A stretch of 64,000 nucleotides of DNA from Nocardia asteroides (lineage in GTDB: Bacteria; Actinomycetota; Actinomycetes; Mycobacteriales; Mycobacteriaceae), in assembly GCF_021183625.1 (NCBI RefSeq), contig NZ_CP089214.1:868001-932000 (forward strand). The letters run 5' to 3'. Within the stretch, counting starts at the first letter, position 1, and every line of letters begins with the position of its first letter. Below the pieces are notes generated by a model, which saw nothing but the letters and a program-made list of their open reading frames with translations, had not been told where the DNA came from and did no database searches. This document shows, one piece after another, positions 33,523-42,806 of this stretch. A program made the position numbers and the translations under genes.

Positions 33523-35520
33523 ATGGCCCAGTTCCTGCAGTTCGTCTTTCTCGGCCTGTCGACCGGCGCGGTGTACGCGGTCCTGGCATCGTCGCTGGTC
33601 GCGGTGCATGCCGCGACGGGGATCATCAATTTCGCGCAGGGCGCCTTCGCGCTGTGGGCGGTCTACGTCGTGGCCGCGCTGCGCACCGACGGAACCTTCG
33701 TGCTGCCCGTCGGCAGCATCTCGCTCGGCAGCGAGGACGCCCCGCCGGCCATGCTGCCGGCCGTCGTCCTGGGCGTCGGCTCGGCCGCCGTCTGGGCGCT
33801 GCTCGCGCACCTGGCCGTGTTCCGGCCGCTGCGGCAGGCGCCGGTGCTGGCCCAGGTGGTGGCCTCGGTCGGGCTGATGCTGTTCATCCAGGCCCTGGTC
33901 GGGCTGCGGTTCGACACCGAGAACCTGTTCGCCCAGCCGATCCTGCCCGACGACACGGTGAAAGTCGCCGGGGCGACGGTGAATGTCTCCGACCTGATCC
34001 TCGCCGGTGTCGCGATCGCCGTCGCGGCCCTGCTCTACGCTTACTTCAGCCGCACGACCGCCGGTATCGCGACCCGCGCGGGCTCCGAGGACGAACTCGC
34101 TGCCCGCCTCACCGGCTACTCCCCCGATCGGCTCGCCGCCATCGTCTGGGTGCTGACCGGCGCCGCCTGCGGCCTGATCGGCGTGCTGGCCGCCTACACG
34201 ATCGGCCTGAACGAGACGAGCTACACCTTCTACGTGATCCCCGCGCTGGCCGCGGCGCTGGTCGGCCGGCTGGCCTCGTTCGGCGTCGCCTGCGCGGCCG
34301 GGCTGCTGCTCGGCTCCTTCCAGGCGGTCATCCTGTGGGCCGATTCCAAGGACGTCTTCCCGAACTGGGCACAGGCCGGGCTCGGGGACGCGGTGCCGTT
34401 CGTCGTCGTGATCGTCGCGCTGTTCCTGCTCGGTGGCCGCATCCCGGCCCGCGGTTCGCTCGGCGCGGTGCGGATGCCCGCCGTGCAGATCCCGCGCATC
34501 CGGGTGGTGCCGACGGTGCTGGTCGTGGCGCTCGCGGTCGCCGCGATCGTCTGCACCACGGGGACCTGGCGTTTCGGCGTGGTCACCTCGATCATCCTGT
34601 CGCTGATCGCGCTGTCGCTGGTGCTGCTCACCGGCTACCTCGGTCAGATCTCGCTTGCCAGTATGGCTTTCGCGGGGGCGGCCGGATTCGCGCTGTCCAA
34701 GCTGGCCGACAGCTGGAGCCTGCCCTTCCCGCTCGGCATGATCGCGGCGGCCCTGGTCGCCACCGCGCTCGGTGTCCTGGTCGGCGTACCGGCCCTCCGC
34801 ATCCGCGGCGCGCAGCTGGCGGTGGTGACGCTGGCCGCGGCCCTGGCAATCCAGAGCTTCGTGTTCAACAATCCGTCGCTCACCCCGGCGCAGGGCAACC
34901 TCATCGCCGACCCGCAGCTCTTCGGCATCGACCTCGGTGTCCGCGCGGGCACCGACCTGGTGACCCTGCGGTTCGCGCTGATGGTCCTGGTCGTGGTGAC
35001 GATCTGCACGCTGCTGGTCATGCGGATCATGGGCGGCGCCACCGGGCGCGCCCTGCTCGCCGTGCGCTCCAACGAGCGCGCGGCCGCCTCGGTCGGCATC
35101 GACGTGGCGTCGACGAAACTCCTCGGCTTCGCCGTCTCGGCCTTCCTCGCCGGAATCGGCGGCTGCCTCATCGGGTACAGCCGCGGCCAGCTCTCGGCGG
35201 CCTCGTTCACCGTCATGATCGGGCTGACCGTGCTGGCGATGACCTACGTCGGCGGCATCACCTCGGTCTCCGGCGCGTTCATCGCGGGCACGGCGGGGCC
35301 GCTCGGGGTCGGCTACGTCTTCCTCAACCAGACCCTCGAGCTGGGCGAGTACTACGAACTCATCGCCGCGGGCGTGCTGCTGCTGATGGCGGTGCTCAAC
35401 CCGGTCGGCGTGGCCGGTGCGATCGCCGAGGCGCGACAGCACCTGCGAACGGCGACAGCCCGCCGATCCGCACCCGCGCCGGTCGCCGACGCGAACGAGA
35501 AGGCAGCGGCCCATGCCTGA
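33523..35520 (+). CDS. ABC transporter permease, LivH-LivM fusion
   Basis: A 665-residue membrane protein. Residues 1-300 are a LivH-type permease (FLGLSTGAVYAVLASSLVAVHAATGIINFAQGAFALWAVY at the start); residues about 330-640 are a LivM-type permease (GYLGQISLASMAFAGAAGFALSKLA and GRALLAVRSNERAAASVGIDVASTKLLGFAVSAFLAGIGG). The two are normally separate genes. The last 25 residues are polar. The ATG at 33523 follows AGAGAAGATC. It ends eight bases into the next gene, so expression is coupled. Confidence 0.9.
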   Translation: MAQFLQFVFLGLSTGAVYAVLASSLVAVHAATGIINFAQGAFALWAVYVVAALRTDGTFVLPVGSISLGSEDAPPAMLPAVVLGVGSAAVWALLAHLAVFRPLRQAPVLAQVVASVGLMLFIQALVGLRFDTENLFAQPILPDDTVKVAGATVNVSDLILAGVAIAVAALLYAYFSRTTAGIATRAGSEDELAARLTGYSPDRLAAIVWVLTGAACGLIGVLAAYTIGLNETSYTFYVIPALAAALVGRLASFGVACAAGLLLGSFQAVILWADSKDVFPNWAQAGLGDAVPFVVVIVALFLLGGRIPARGSLGAVRMPAVQIPRIRVVPTVLVVALAVAAIVCTTGTWRFGVVTSIILSLIALSLVLLTGYLGQISLASMAFAGAAGFALSKLADSWSLPFPLGMIAAALVATALGVLVGVPALRIRGAQLAVVTLAAALAIQSFVFNNPSLTPAQGNLIADPQLFGIDLGVRAGTDLVTLRFALMVLVVVTICTLLVMRIMGGATGRALLAVRSNERAAASVGIDVASTKLLGFAVSAFLAGIGGCLIGYSRGQLSAASFTVMIGLTVLAMTYVGGITSVSGAFIAGTAGPLGVGYVFLNQTLELGEYYELIAAGVLLLMAVLNPVGVAGAIAEARQHLRTATARRSAPAPVADANEKAAAHA

Positions 35521-36316
35521 CACCACGACCCTGTTGCGCACCGGGCAGCTCTCGGTGCGCTACGGCGGCGTCGTCGCCAACTCCGGCATCGACATCACCG
35601 TCGGCTCCGGCGAGATCGTCGGCCTCATCGGGCCCAACGGCGCGGGCAAGACCACCTTCGTCGACGCGGTCACCGGGTTCACCGAGGCCACCGGCGCGGT
35701 CACCCTCGAGGGCACCCGGCTGGACCGGCTCGGCCCGCACCGCCGCCGCCGCGCCGGACTGGCCCGCACCTGGCAGGCGGGCGAACTGTTCGGCGACCTC
35801 ACCGTGGAGCAGAACCTCGCCGTCGCCCTGCAGCGGACCGGCGTGCGGTCGCTGTTCACCGATATCCTCGGCCGCTCCGCGCCGCCGCGCGACACCATCG
35901 GGGCAGCACTGGAGCTGGTCGGGGTGCCCGGTGTCGGCGACCGCCGCCCCGGCGAGCTGACCCTCGGCCAGCAGAAACTGGTCGGCGTCGCCCGTGCCCT
36001 CGTCGGCGGCTCCCGGGTGGTGCTGCTCGACGAACCCGCGGCGGGCCTCGACACCCACGAGAGCGTCGAGTTCGGGCAGCACCTGCGCCGGGTGGCCGCC
36101 TCCGGAATCGGCGTCCTGCTGATCGACCACGACATGCAACTCGTGCTAGACATCTGCGCGCGGCTGTACGTGCTCGACTTCGGCGTCGTCATCGCCGGGG
36201 GCGAACCCGCCGTGATCCGGGAGGACCCGAAGGTGATCGCCGCCTACCTGGGCACCACGAGCCACAGCGACGACCCCCCTGCGACCACCGCCCGACCGGC
36301 AGGAGCGAGCGAATGA
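35513..36316 (+). CDS. ABC transporter ATP-binding protein, LivG type
   Basis: A 267-residue ATPase. Walker A is GPNGAGKTT, Walker B VVLLDEPAAGLD and the switch LLIDHDMQ, all LivG-like, with the usual LivG insertion after the Q-loop. The signature is LTLGQQKLV, with leucine where most have LSGGQ; similar substitutions occur in this family. It starts inside the permease gene (eight-base overlap) and ends with a four-base overlap with the LivF-type gene. Confidence 0.9.
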   Translation: MPDTTTLLRTGQLSVRYGGVVANSGIDITVGSGEIVGLIGPNGAGKTTFVDAVTGFTEATGAVTLEGTRLDRLGPHRRRRAGLARTWQAGELFGDLTVEQNLAVALQRTGVRSLFTDILGRSAPPRDTIGAALELVGVPGVGDRRPGELTLGQQKLVGVARALVGGSRVVLLDEPAAGLDTHESVEFGQHLRRVAASGIGVLLIDHDMQLVLDICARLYVLDFGVVIAGGEPAVIREDPKVIAAYLGTTSHSDDPPATTARPAGASE

Positions 36317-37044
36317 CCAGCCCCGCACTGGATCTTGCGGCGATCACCGTCGGCTACGGCGGCGTGCCCGCGGTCCGCGACCTGGACCTGCGGGCGCGGC
36401 CCGGCGAGATCCTCGCACTGCTCGGCCCGAACGGCGCGGGCAAGACCACCACGCTGCTGGCCGCCGTCGGCGCGCTGCCACTGATCTCGGGAACCATCAC
36501 GGCGCTGGGCGCACCGCTGGATCGGCGGGTCGAGCGCAATGCCCGCCGCGGCGTGATCCTCGTCCCGGACAGCCGCGGCGTGTTCCACCGGCTCTCCGTC
36601 GAGGACAATCTGCGGCTGGCGCGGCGTAGGAACAGCCCGGCCATCGACGACGTGCTGGACTACTTCCCCAAGCTGCGCACGCTGCGCTCGCGCGGCTGCG
36701 GCACCCTCTCCGGCGGGGAACAGCAGATGCTGGCCCTGGCCAAGGCGCTGCTCTGCGCGCCGAAGGTGCTACTGATCGATGAACTCAGCCTCGGGCTCGC
36801 CCCCATCGCGGTCGAGGAGCTGCTGCCGCGGCTGCGCGAGATCGCCGACGACCAGCACATGGCCGTCGTCCTGGTGGAGCAGCACATCGAGCTGGCGCTC
36901 TCGATCGCCGATTCGGCGCTGGTGCTGCACCACGGCCGGGCCGCGCTCACCGGCCCGGCCGCCGAACTGCGCGGGCGCCGCGACAGGGTCGAGGCGGCGT
37001 ACTTCGGTACCCTCGACACCGCGGGTGGCCCGATCGGGAGCTGA
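36313..37044 (+). CDS. ABC transporter ATP-binding protein, LivF type
   Basis: A 243-residue ATPase with Walker A GPNGAGKTT, signature LSGGEQQMLALAKAL, Walker B VLLIDELSLGLAP and the switch VLVEQHIE, the LivF pattern. It pairs with the LivG-type subunit to drive the fused permease. ATGA overlap with the previous stop. A TetR gene follows 62 bases later and may control the operon. Confidence 0.9.
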   Translation: MTSPALDLAAITVGYGGVPAVRDLDLRARPGEILALLGPNGAGKTTTLLAAVGALPLISGTITALGAPLDRRVERNARRGVILVPDSRGVFHRLSVEDNLRLARRRNSPAIDDVLDYFPKLRTLRSRGCGTLSGGEQQMLALAKALLCAPKVLLIDELSLGLAPIAVEELLPRLREIADDQHMAVVLVEQHIELALSIADSALVLHHGRAALTGPAAELRGRRDRVEAAYFGTLDTAGGPIGS

Positions 37045-37106
37045 CATCGACTGTCGCACCGGGTGGCGCGGCCCGCCCGGTACGACAGCCGACGAGGGAG
37101 GGGAGC

Positions 37107-37760
37107 GTGACCGAGACCGGTCAGCGGGCACGGCGCAGCACCCGCAACCGCCCCACCGACACCCAGCTGCTCGACGCCGCCTGCGCGGTGATGGCCGAGG
37201 TCGGGGTCGACCGCGCCACCATGGACACCATTGCCCAGCGCGCCGACACCTCGCGGGTGACCCTCTACGCCCACTTCGGCTCCAGGGACGCCCTCGTCGA
37301 CGCCGTGCTCGAACGCGAACTCGAGAAGCTCACCACCTGGATGTTCGAGATCTACGACCACGGCGAGACGATGCAGTACGGCCCGCGCGCCGCGTACTCG
37401 ATCGAATCGCTCTTCGACTACGCGCGCCGCCACCCCAGTGGGTTCCGCGTCCTGCTCGACAATCGCTACGCCGACACCCACCCGGTGCGGCGGCTCTCCG
37501 CCACGCTCGAACCGCGGATCGCGGAACGGTTGCGCGCCAACTACGCCGAGCGCGGCACCCCCATCGACGGGGGCGCCGAGACCCTCGCCGCCCTGCTGCT
37601 CGGCATCAGCCTCGACGTCGCCTACCGCGCGGTCATCGTCGACGGCTCGGACATCGCTGTGGCCTGCGAGCTCGCCGTCACCGCCTCGCTGGCGGTGTTG
37701 CGCGCGGTCGAGCCCGCTCAGCTGCGCGCCCTGGACGCCGACCGGCCCCGCGCGCGCTGA
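37107..37760 (+). CDS. TetR-family regulator after the ABC importer
   Basis: A 217-residue repressor: HTH at residues about 20-65 (LLDAACAVMAEVGVDRATMDTIAQRADTSRVTLYAHFGSRDALVDAVLE) and an unremarkable C-terminal ligand domain. GAGGGGAGC precedes the GTG start. It is downstream of and in the same direction as the importer genes, so it could be cotranscribed and regulate them, but no palindrome was found in the short gap. The C-terminal PDRPRAR tail is likely disordered. Confidence 0.84.
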   Translation: MTETGQRARRSTRNRPTDTQLLDAACAVMAEVGVDRATMDTIAQRADTSRVTLYAHFGSRDALVDAVLERELEKLTTWMFEIYDHGETMQYGPRAAYSIESLFDYARRHPSGFRVLLDNRYADTHPVRRLSATLEPRIAERLRANYAERGTPIDGGAETLAALLLGISLDVAYRAVIVDGSDIAVACELAVTASLAVLRAVEPAQLRALDADRPRAR

Positions 37761-37895
37761 TGCGCGCGCGTGTCGGGTATCGGTCAGCCGCAGCCGCACC
37801 CCATGGCCACCGGCCGTCACCGCGAGGCGATCCCCGGAGGGCGCCGAACGCGACGCGGCCGAACGGCCGAACGGTGACCCGCGAGCCGCCGACAC

Positions 37896-37919
37896 ACTGA
37901 AAATCATATTCAGTAACAT
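37896..37919 (+). promoter_or_regulatory. candidate Zur box overlapping a leaderless promoter
   Basis: ACTGAAAATCATATTCAGT (37896-37914) is a 19-base palindrome with only one mismatched pair. Its core TGAAAATCATATTCA matches the actinobacterial zinc-uptake-regulator consensus TGAAAATnATTTTCA at all but one defined position. A -10-like TAACAT (37914-37919) follows directly, and the GTG of the methyltransferase lies seven bases later, so the box would block a leaderless promoter. Confidence 0.75.
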
Positions 37920-37926
37920 TCCGGCC

Positions 37927-38796
37927 GTGACGACCAGCCAGCAGCAGCGGACCGGCAAGCCGGGCACCGGCACCTCGACCGACGATCCGGCGGCAGCCGA
38001 GGCGGTCTACCTCGACGCGACCAGGCAGCTGCTGGAGCCGCTCGGGGTGCGCGACGGCGATGTCGTTGTCGATGTCGGCCCCGGTGCGGGCTCGGCGACG
38101 GTCGCGCTGGCGCAGGCGGTGGGCGCGCGCGGGCGCGTCTACGCGGTCGATCTCGACCACTCCATGCTCGAGGCGACGCGGGCGGCCGCGAAACAGGCCG
38201 GCTTGGCCGACCGGATCCGCCCGATCTGCCACGACATCGAGGACGGGGCGCCGCCGCTCCCCGAGCCCGCCGACGCGGTCTGGTCGTCGTGGTGCGTGCA
38301 CCACGCCCGCGACTGGGACGCCGCCGCTCGCGCGCTGCTCGGCGTGCTGCGCCCGGGCGGGGTGCTGTGCCTGGCCGAGGGCGGGCTGCCGACCCGCTGC
38401 CTGCCCTGGGATATCGGCATCGGGCGCCCCGGGTTGGAGGTCCGGCTGGACGAGGCGCACGACCGGCACTTCACCCAGTGGTTCTTCGGCAGGCCGGGCG
38501 CGCGGCGGCCCGCGCGCGGCTGGGCCGAGATCCTCACCGGCGCCGGGCTTTCCGAAGTCACCGCGTTCACCGCGTTGGTCGACATCCCGGCCCCGCTGAG
38601 CGCCGAGGTCCGCGCAGTGGTGCTGGCCGAGCTGGCGGCCCGGGTGCGCCGGGCCGGGCCGTTCCTCACCGCCGACGACGCCGCCGCCTGGGCCGAGCTG
38701 CTCGACCCAGCCGCACCGGCCTGGCTCGGCCACCGCGCCGACCTCACCCTGCTCACCGCGCGCACCGGGTTTCGCGGCCGCAAGCCGGAGCGCTGA
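37927..38796 (+). CDS. SAM-dependent methyltransferase with upstream Zur box
   Basis: A 289-residue class I methyltransferase with all motifs: VVDVGPGAGSATVALAQ (I), VYAVDLDHSM (II), CHDIEDGA (III), and LLGVLRPGGVLCLAEGG (post III). The C-terminal lobe shows no known substrate signature. The promoter is overlapped by a nearly perfect Zur-type palindrome, so the gene should be switched on under zinc starvation. It converges with, and abuts, an operon of PLP enzymes that has its own Zur-like site. A role in making a zinc-binding small molecule is a possibility, not shown. Confidence 0.85.
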   Translation: MTTSQQQRTGKPGTGTSTDDPAAAEAVYLDATRQLLEPLGVRDGDVVVDVGPGAGSATVALAQAVGARGRVYAVDLDHSMLEATRAAAKQAGLADRIRPICHDIEDGAPPLPEPADAVWSSWCVHHARDWDAAARALLGVLRPGGVLCLAEGGLPTRCLPWDIGIGRPGLEVRLDEAHDRHFTQWFFGRPGARRPARGWAEILTGAGLSEVTAFTALVDIPAPLSAEVRAVVLAELAARVRRAGPFLTADDAAAWAELLDPAAPAWLGHRADLTLLTARTGFRGRKPER

Positions 38797-39999
38797 TCAG
38801 CTCGGCATCTCCGCGCAGCGCCGGACCACGGCGAGCACCCGGTCGATCTCGTCCGGGGTGTTGTAGACGTGCACGCTCACCCGCACCGCGTGGTCGCGGG
38901 AGTCCCGCCCGGCCTGGCAGTGGCTGTCGGCGCGGACCATGATCCCCTCGTCGGCGAGCACGAAACCGAGGTCGTCGGAGCGGACCCGAGCGTGCCGGAA
39001 GGTCACGATGCCCTCCCGGCGCTGCACGGGCGAGCCCGCGGCGAGGCTGTCCTGGCAGCCGAGCACCTCGACGTCGGGGAACCGGCGCAGCCCGTCGGTG
39101 AGCCGGGCGGTGAGCGCCGTCGTCCAGGCGAGGAGTTCGGGCAGCCCGGCGGCGTCGAGCCAGTCCAGCGCCGCCGCGAGGCTCACGATCCCGGCGGTGT
39201 TCGGGGTGCCGCGCCAGCCGCCGAGCTCGAACCGCGGGCCGAGCCGGTTGCGCGCCCAGACCGCGCCGACCCCGGGCAGCGCGAGCATCTTGTGCCCGGA
39301 GAACACCAGGAAATCGGCGTCGAGCTCGGCCACCGACACCGGCCGGTGCCCGACAGCCTGCGCGGCGTCGACGCAGATCGGCACGTCGGGCCCGACCGCG
39401 GCCCGCACCCGGTGCAGGTTCATGTCCGCGCCGAACACGTGGTGCACGTGGGTGGCCGCGACGAACCGGGTGCGCGGGCCGACGAGCGCGGGCAGCGCGC
39501 GGTGGTCGTAGTCGCCGGAGGCCGGGTCGACCGGCAGCGCCAGCACCCGGATCCGGATTCCGCCGCGCTCCAGCCGGTCCCGCAGGTCGAGCCAGGGCCG
39601 CAGGTTCGCCTCGTGGTCGCCGAAGGGGACGATGAGCTCGTCGCCGTCGCGCAGCTGCCCGGCGAGCCAGTCGCCCGCCACCGCGCGCAGCCCGCCGCTG
39701 GTGCCGTCGACGAACTCGACGGTCGACTCGGTTCCGTTGTCGCCCAGCGCCGTCCGGACCCGGTCCCGGGCGGCCTCGATCCGGGCGGTGGTCGCTGTCC
39801 CCCACGGGTAGGCGCCGCGCGCGGCATTGGCATTGCCGGTGGTCAGGTACTCGGTGACGGCGTCGAGCACCGCGGTGGGCTTCTGGGTGGTCGCGGCGTT
39901 GTCCAGGTAGGCGAGATCGGGGTTTCCGGCGATGATCGGGAACTGCGCGCGCAGGCCGCGCTGCCACTCCGCCAGCCGGGTCAGGGTCGGGTCGGGCAC
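38797..39999 (-). CDS. class V aminotransferase, cysteine-desulfurase-like
   Basis: A 400-residue PLP enzyme of the SufS/CsdA type. The N-terminal AYLDNAATTQKP and the Lys-containing VFSGHKMLALPGVG (Schiff base) are clear; FVAATHVHHVFGADMN provides the histidine stack and CVDAAQAVGH the PLP-binding aspartate. A cysteine in ADSHCQAGRD lies where desulfurases carry the persulfide cysteine. It might supply sulfur or act as a beta-lyase. GTG 39999 follows the rhodanese-fusion gene by five bases, so it is third in the operon. Confidence 0.87.
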   Translation of the reverse strand: MPDPTLTRLAEWQRGLRAQFPIIAGNPDLAYLDNAATTQKPTAVLDAVTEYLTTGNANAARGAYPWGTATTARIEAARDRVRTALGDNGTESTVEFVDGTSGGLRAVAGDWLAGQLRDGDELIVPFGDHEANLRPWLDLRDRLERGGIRIRVLALPVDPASGDYDHRALPALVGPRTRFVAATHVHHVFGADMNLHRVRAAVGPDVPICVDAAQAVGHRPVSVAELDADFLVFSGHKMLALPGVGAVWARNRLGPRFELGGWRGTPNTAGIVSLAAALDWLDAAGLPELLAWTTALTARLTDGLRRFPDVEVLGCQDSLAAGSPVQRREGIVTFRHARVRSDDLGFVLADEGIMVRADSHCQAGRDSRDHAVRVSVHVYNTPDEIDRVLAVVRRCAEMPS

Positions 40000-40004
40000 G
40001 GCGA

Positions 40005-41324
40005 TCAGTCCCTGACCAGCGGTGCGCCCGCGTCCCGCCAGGCGACGACGCCGCCGCGCAGGCTGCGCGCGTCGCGGTGCCCCATCCGGGCGAGCAGGGC
40101 GGCGTAGCGCGCGGATTGCTCGCCGATGGGGCAGACCAGGAGCACCGGCCGGGTCGCGCCGAACGGCAACCCGCCGCGGGTGAGCTCGCCGAAGAGCTCG
40201 TCGACGATATTGATCGAGTCCGGGATGTGCCGCGCGGTGTAGGCGAAGGAGCCGCGCAGGTCGACCACGAGCGGGTGCTCCGCGGCGATCCACTCCCGGG
40301 CGGCGGCGACGTCGGGCTGGGGCACGGCGGCGAGCTCGGCGGCGGTGACGGAGCCGACCGAGTCGGCGCGCTCCGGCTGGTTGAACAGGTCGGGGCGGCG
40401 TTTGCGGATGTAGCTCAGGTAGCTCTCGACCCGGTCGCACACGATGAAGACGGCGGTGCGGCGCTCGGTGAGCGTGGCGTCCAGCGCGGTCAGGTGCCGC
40501 AGCGCGCCTGCGTAGGCGGCGCCGGAGGTGGGGCCGCCGAGGATGCCGCAGCGGCGGTTCAGCACGAGCATGCCCTCGATCGCCTCCTCGGCGGTGACCG
40601 CGTCGATGCTGTCGTAGTTCGCGGGGTCGAAGAGCCCGACCTCGTTGACCTCGTCGATAGTGCGGATGCCCGGGATGAAATCGCTCTTGGCCGCGACCAA
40701 CCCGAGCACGGAGACCGCCGGGTTGCGCTCCCACAGCACCCCGGCCACCCCGGTCGACGAGCCCGCGGTGCCGACGCAGGCGATGAAGACGTCGGGGCCG
40801 TTGCCGTCCAGATCCTCGATGATCTCCGGCGCGGTGCCGACGCGGTGCGCGTCCCGGTTGCGCGGGTTGAAGTACTGGTCGGTGTGCAGGTAGCCGGTGC
40901 CGTCCGCGGCGAGCGAGCGGTACATGCGGGTCAGCGGGTCCTCGGTGTCGGTGGGGTCGAGGCACTCGGTGCGGCCGGGCAGCTCCTCGATCTGCGCGCC
41001 GAGCAGCAGCAGCAACTCCTTGACCTCGGGCACCCGCATCCGATTGGTCACGCTCCTGAACGGGAGCCCGTGCATGGCCGCGATCACCGCCAGCGCCTTG
41101 GCGGTATTGCCGCTGGAGAGCTCGACCACCGCGTCGCCGCGCTCGACCGCGCCGGGCAGCTCGTCGCGGACCATGTTCCAGGCGGGCCGGTCCTTCACCG
41201 AGCCGAACGGGTTGAGCATCTCCAGCTTGGCGTAGAGGTCGATGGCGGTCAGCCCGTGCACCTCCGGCGCGATCCGCACCAGCGGCGTATCGCCGACGAC
41301 ATCGAGAATGCTCTCGAACCTCAC
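40005..41324 (-). CDS. cysteine-synthase-like enzyme fused to a rhodanese domain
   Basis: A 439-residue fusion. Residues 1-310 are a fold-type II PLP enzyme: NPFGSVKDRPAW holds the PLP lysine, ELSSGNTAKAL the substrate loop, GTAGSSTG the phosphate loop, and GGPTSGA the C-terminal motif. Residues about 345-435 are a rhodanese domain with the catalytic-type cysteine in VCPIGEQSA. CysK-like enzymes make beta-substituted alanines from O-acetyl- or O-phosphoserine (cysteine, or diaminopropionate as in SbnA). The rhodanese suggests that sulfur transfer is part of the chemistry. It overlaps the decarboxylase gene by four bases. Confidence 0.88.
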   Translation of the reverse strand: MRFESILDVVGDTPLVRIAPEVHGLTAIDLYAKLEMLNPFGSVKDRPAWNMVRDELPGAVERGDAVVELSSGNTAKALAVIAAMHGLPFRSVTNRMRVPEVKELLLLLGAQIEELPGRTECLDPTDTEDPLTRMYRSLAADGTGYLHTDQYFNPRNRDAHRVGTAPEIIEDLDGNGPDVFIACVGTAGSSTGVAGVLWERNPAVSVLGLVAAKSDFIPGIRTIDEVNEVGLFDPANYDSIDAVTAEEAIEGMLVLNRRCGILGGPTSGAAYAGALRHLTALDATLTERRTAVFIVCDRVESYLSYIRKRRPDLFNQPERADSVGSVTAAELAAVPQPDVAAAREWIAAEHPLVVDLRGSFAYTARHIPDSINIVDELFGELTRGGLPFGATRPVLLVCPIGEQSARYAALLARMGHRDARSLRGGVVAWRDAGAPLVRD

Positions 41325-42766
41325 GATCGGTCACCTTTCCCCGGCCAGTACTGCTCGTCGAGACACCAGCCCCAGCCACCCGCCGCGGGGTAGACCGCCA
41401 CCGTGCGGGCCTCGGCCTGCATCAGCGCGGGGCCCGCGGCGAAATCCATGAAGTAGCCCGCCGTGTTCACGAAGGCGAGCAGATCGCCCGGCGCGGGCAG
41501 CTGCGGCAGCAGCACCGCGCGGCGGGTCAGGAAGTCGTCCTCCAGGCAGAGGTTGCCGCCGAGGTACACCGCGGCCGGTGCGCCCGGCTCGCGGCACACC
41601 GGCAGCAGCAGCGGATCCATCAGCACGGCATGGTCTTCGATGCTGATGTCGCGCGAGTTGGCGGCGAGCCGGACCAGCACGTCGCCGGAGTGCAGGGTGC
41701 GGACCTCGGCGACGCGGGCGAGGGTCAGGCCGCACTGGTCGGTGAGCGCGCGCCCGGGTTCGATGTGCAGGTCGTAGAGGTTCTCCAGCAGCAGCGTCGC
41801 CAGCGGCCTGCCCAGCGCGGCGGATTCGTGGGCGAGCAGCTCCGCCAGGTAGTCGGCGCCCGCCGGCCGGCGGTGCGCCGGGTAGAGGCCGAGTGCGCCG
41901 CGCAGCGTTCCGCCCTCAGCCCGCAGCCCGTAACCGTGGTTCTGCCAGGTCAGGGGCGGGCGCTGACCGAGAACCGCGCGGCCGAGCTCGGTGGTGTAGC
42001 GATCCCAGTCCTGGCGCGCGGCCAGGTAGTTCACGCCGAAGCCGCCGCCGATATCGATGGCGGTCGGGGCGAAGCCGCGGGCGAGGGCGGCGCTCATCGC
42101 CACCAGGCAGCCCTCCAGCGCGAGCGCCTTCTCCTCGATGCCGGTGGTGTCGAGGTGGAAGGCGGTGCCGAGCAGCCGCAGCTCCCTCCGGTGGTTCTCG
42201 AGGAGGTCGAGCACGACGGGCAGCTCGCCGGCGTGCACCCCGAAGCGGCTCGGCCTGCTCAGGATCGGCACGCCGGGAGAATCGAAACCGCCGAACCGGA
42301 TCATCACCTGCACCGGGTCGAGGCCGAATCGGGCGACGATCCCGGCCAGCGCGGACAGCTCCGGCGCGGAGTCCGCGCTCACCACCGCGCCGACCCGGGC
42401 CGCGAGCCACAGGAACTCGGTGTCCTTGGGGCCGGTCGCCATGATCCGGTCGCCGGTGAACCCGGCCGCGAGCGCGTGCCGCAGCTCCCCCAGCGAGGCG
42501 ACGTCGATGCCGCAGCCGGTCGCCGCGAGCTCCCGGACCAGCGCGCTCGACCGGTTCGCCTTGTGCGCGAAGTAGATCGTGCCGCTCAGCCGATGTCGCT
42601 CGTAGACCGCGCCGAACGCCGCGGCGTTCTCGGCCAGCCGCTGCGGGAGGACCAGGTTCAGCGGCGAGCCGAGCGCCTGGACCAGCTCGCCGAGCCGCCC
42701 CGGGTCGGCGAGCACCTCGGTCAGCAAACCGTCCACCCGTGGTCTCAGGACCAGATCCGCGTCCAC
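41321..42766 (-). CDS. type III PLP-dependent amino acid decarboxylase
   Basis: A 481-residue alanine-racemase-fold decarboxylase of the ornithine/diaminopimelate/SbnH group. The PLP lysine is in IYFAHKANRS (Lys69), the dimer-interface HLDTTGIE and the IDIGGGFG phosphate loop are present, and the catalytic-type cysteine lies in GGNLCLEDDF. The start is the GTG at 42766, four bases after AAGGGGG; the frame stays open further upstream but without homology. It is the first gene of the operon decarboxylase, CysK-rhodanese, desulfurase-like. The substrate is unknown. Confidence 0.86.
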   Translation of the reverse strand: MDADLVLRPRVDGLLTEVLADPGRLGELVQALGSPLNLVLPQRLAENAAAFGAVYERHRLSGTIYFAHKANRSSALVRELAATGCGIDVASLGELRHALAAGFTGDRIMATGPKDTEFLWLAARVGAVVSADSAPELSALAGIVARFGLDPVQVMIRFGGFDSPGVPILSRPSRFGVHAGELPVVLDLLENHRRELRLLGTAFHLDTTGIEEKALALEGCLVAMSAALARGFAPTAIDIGGGFGVNYLAARQDWDRYTTELGRAVLGQRPPLTWQNHGYGLRAEGGTLRGALGLYPAHRRPAGADYLAELLAHESAALGRPLATLLLENLYDLHIEPGRALTDQCGLTLARVAEVRTLHSGDVLVRLAANSRDISIEDHAVLMDPLLLPVCREPGAPAAVYLGGNLCLEDDFLTRRAVLLPQLPAPGDLLAFVNTAGYFMDFAAGPALMQAEARTVAVYPAAGGWGWCLDEQYWPGKGDRS

Positions 42767-42806
42767 GGCACCCCCTTCGAGCTCCACCGTCACACCGCGG
42801 TTCAGG

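Noticed and set aside
33382..35541. A 700-codon open frame opposite the LivH-LivM fusion
   Set aside because: Antisense artefact; rich in Gln, His, Asp and Gly with no recognisable fold.
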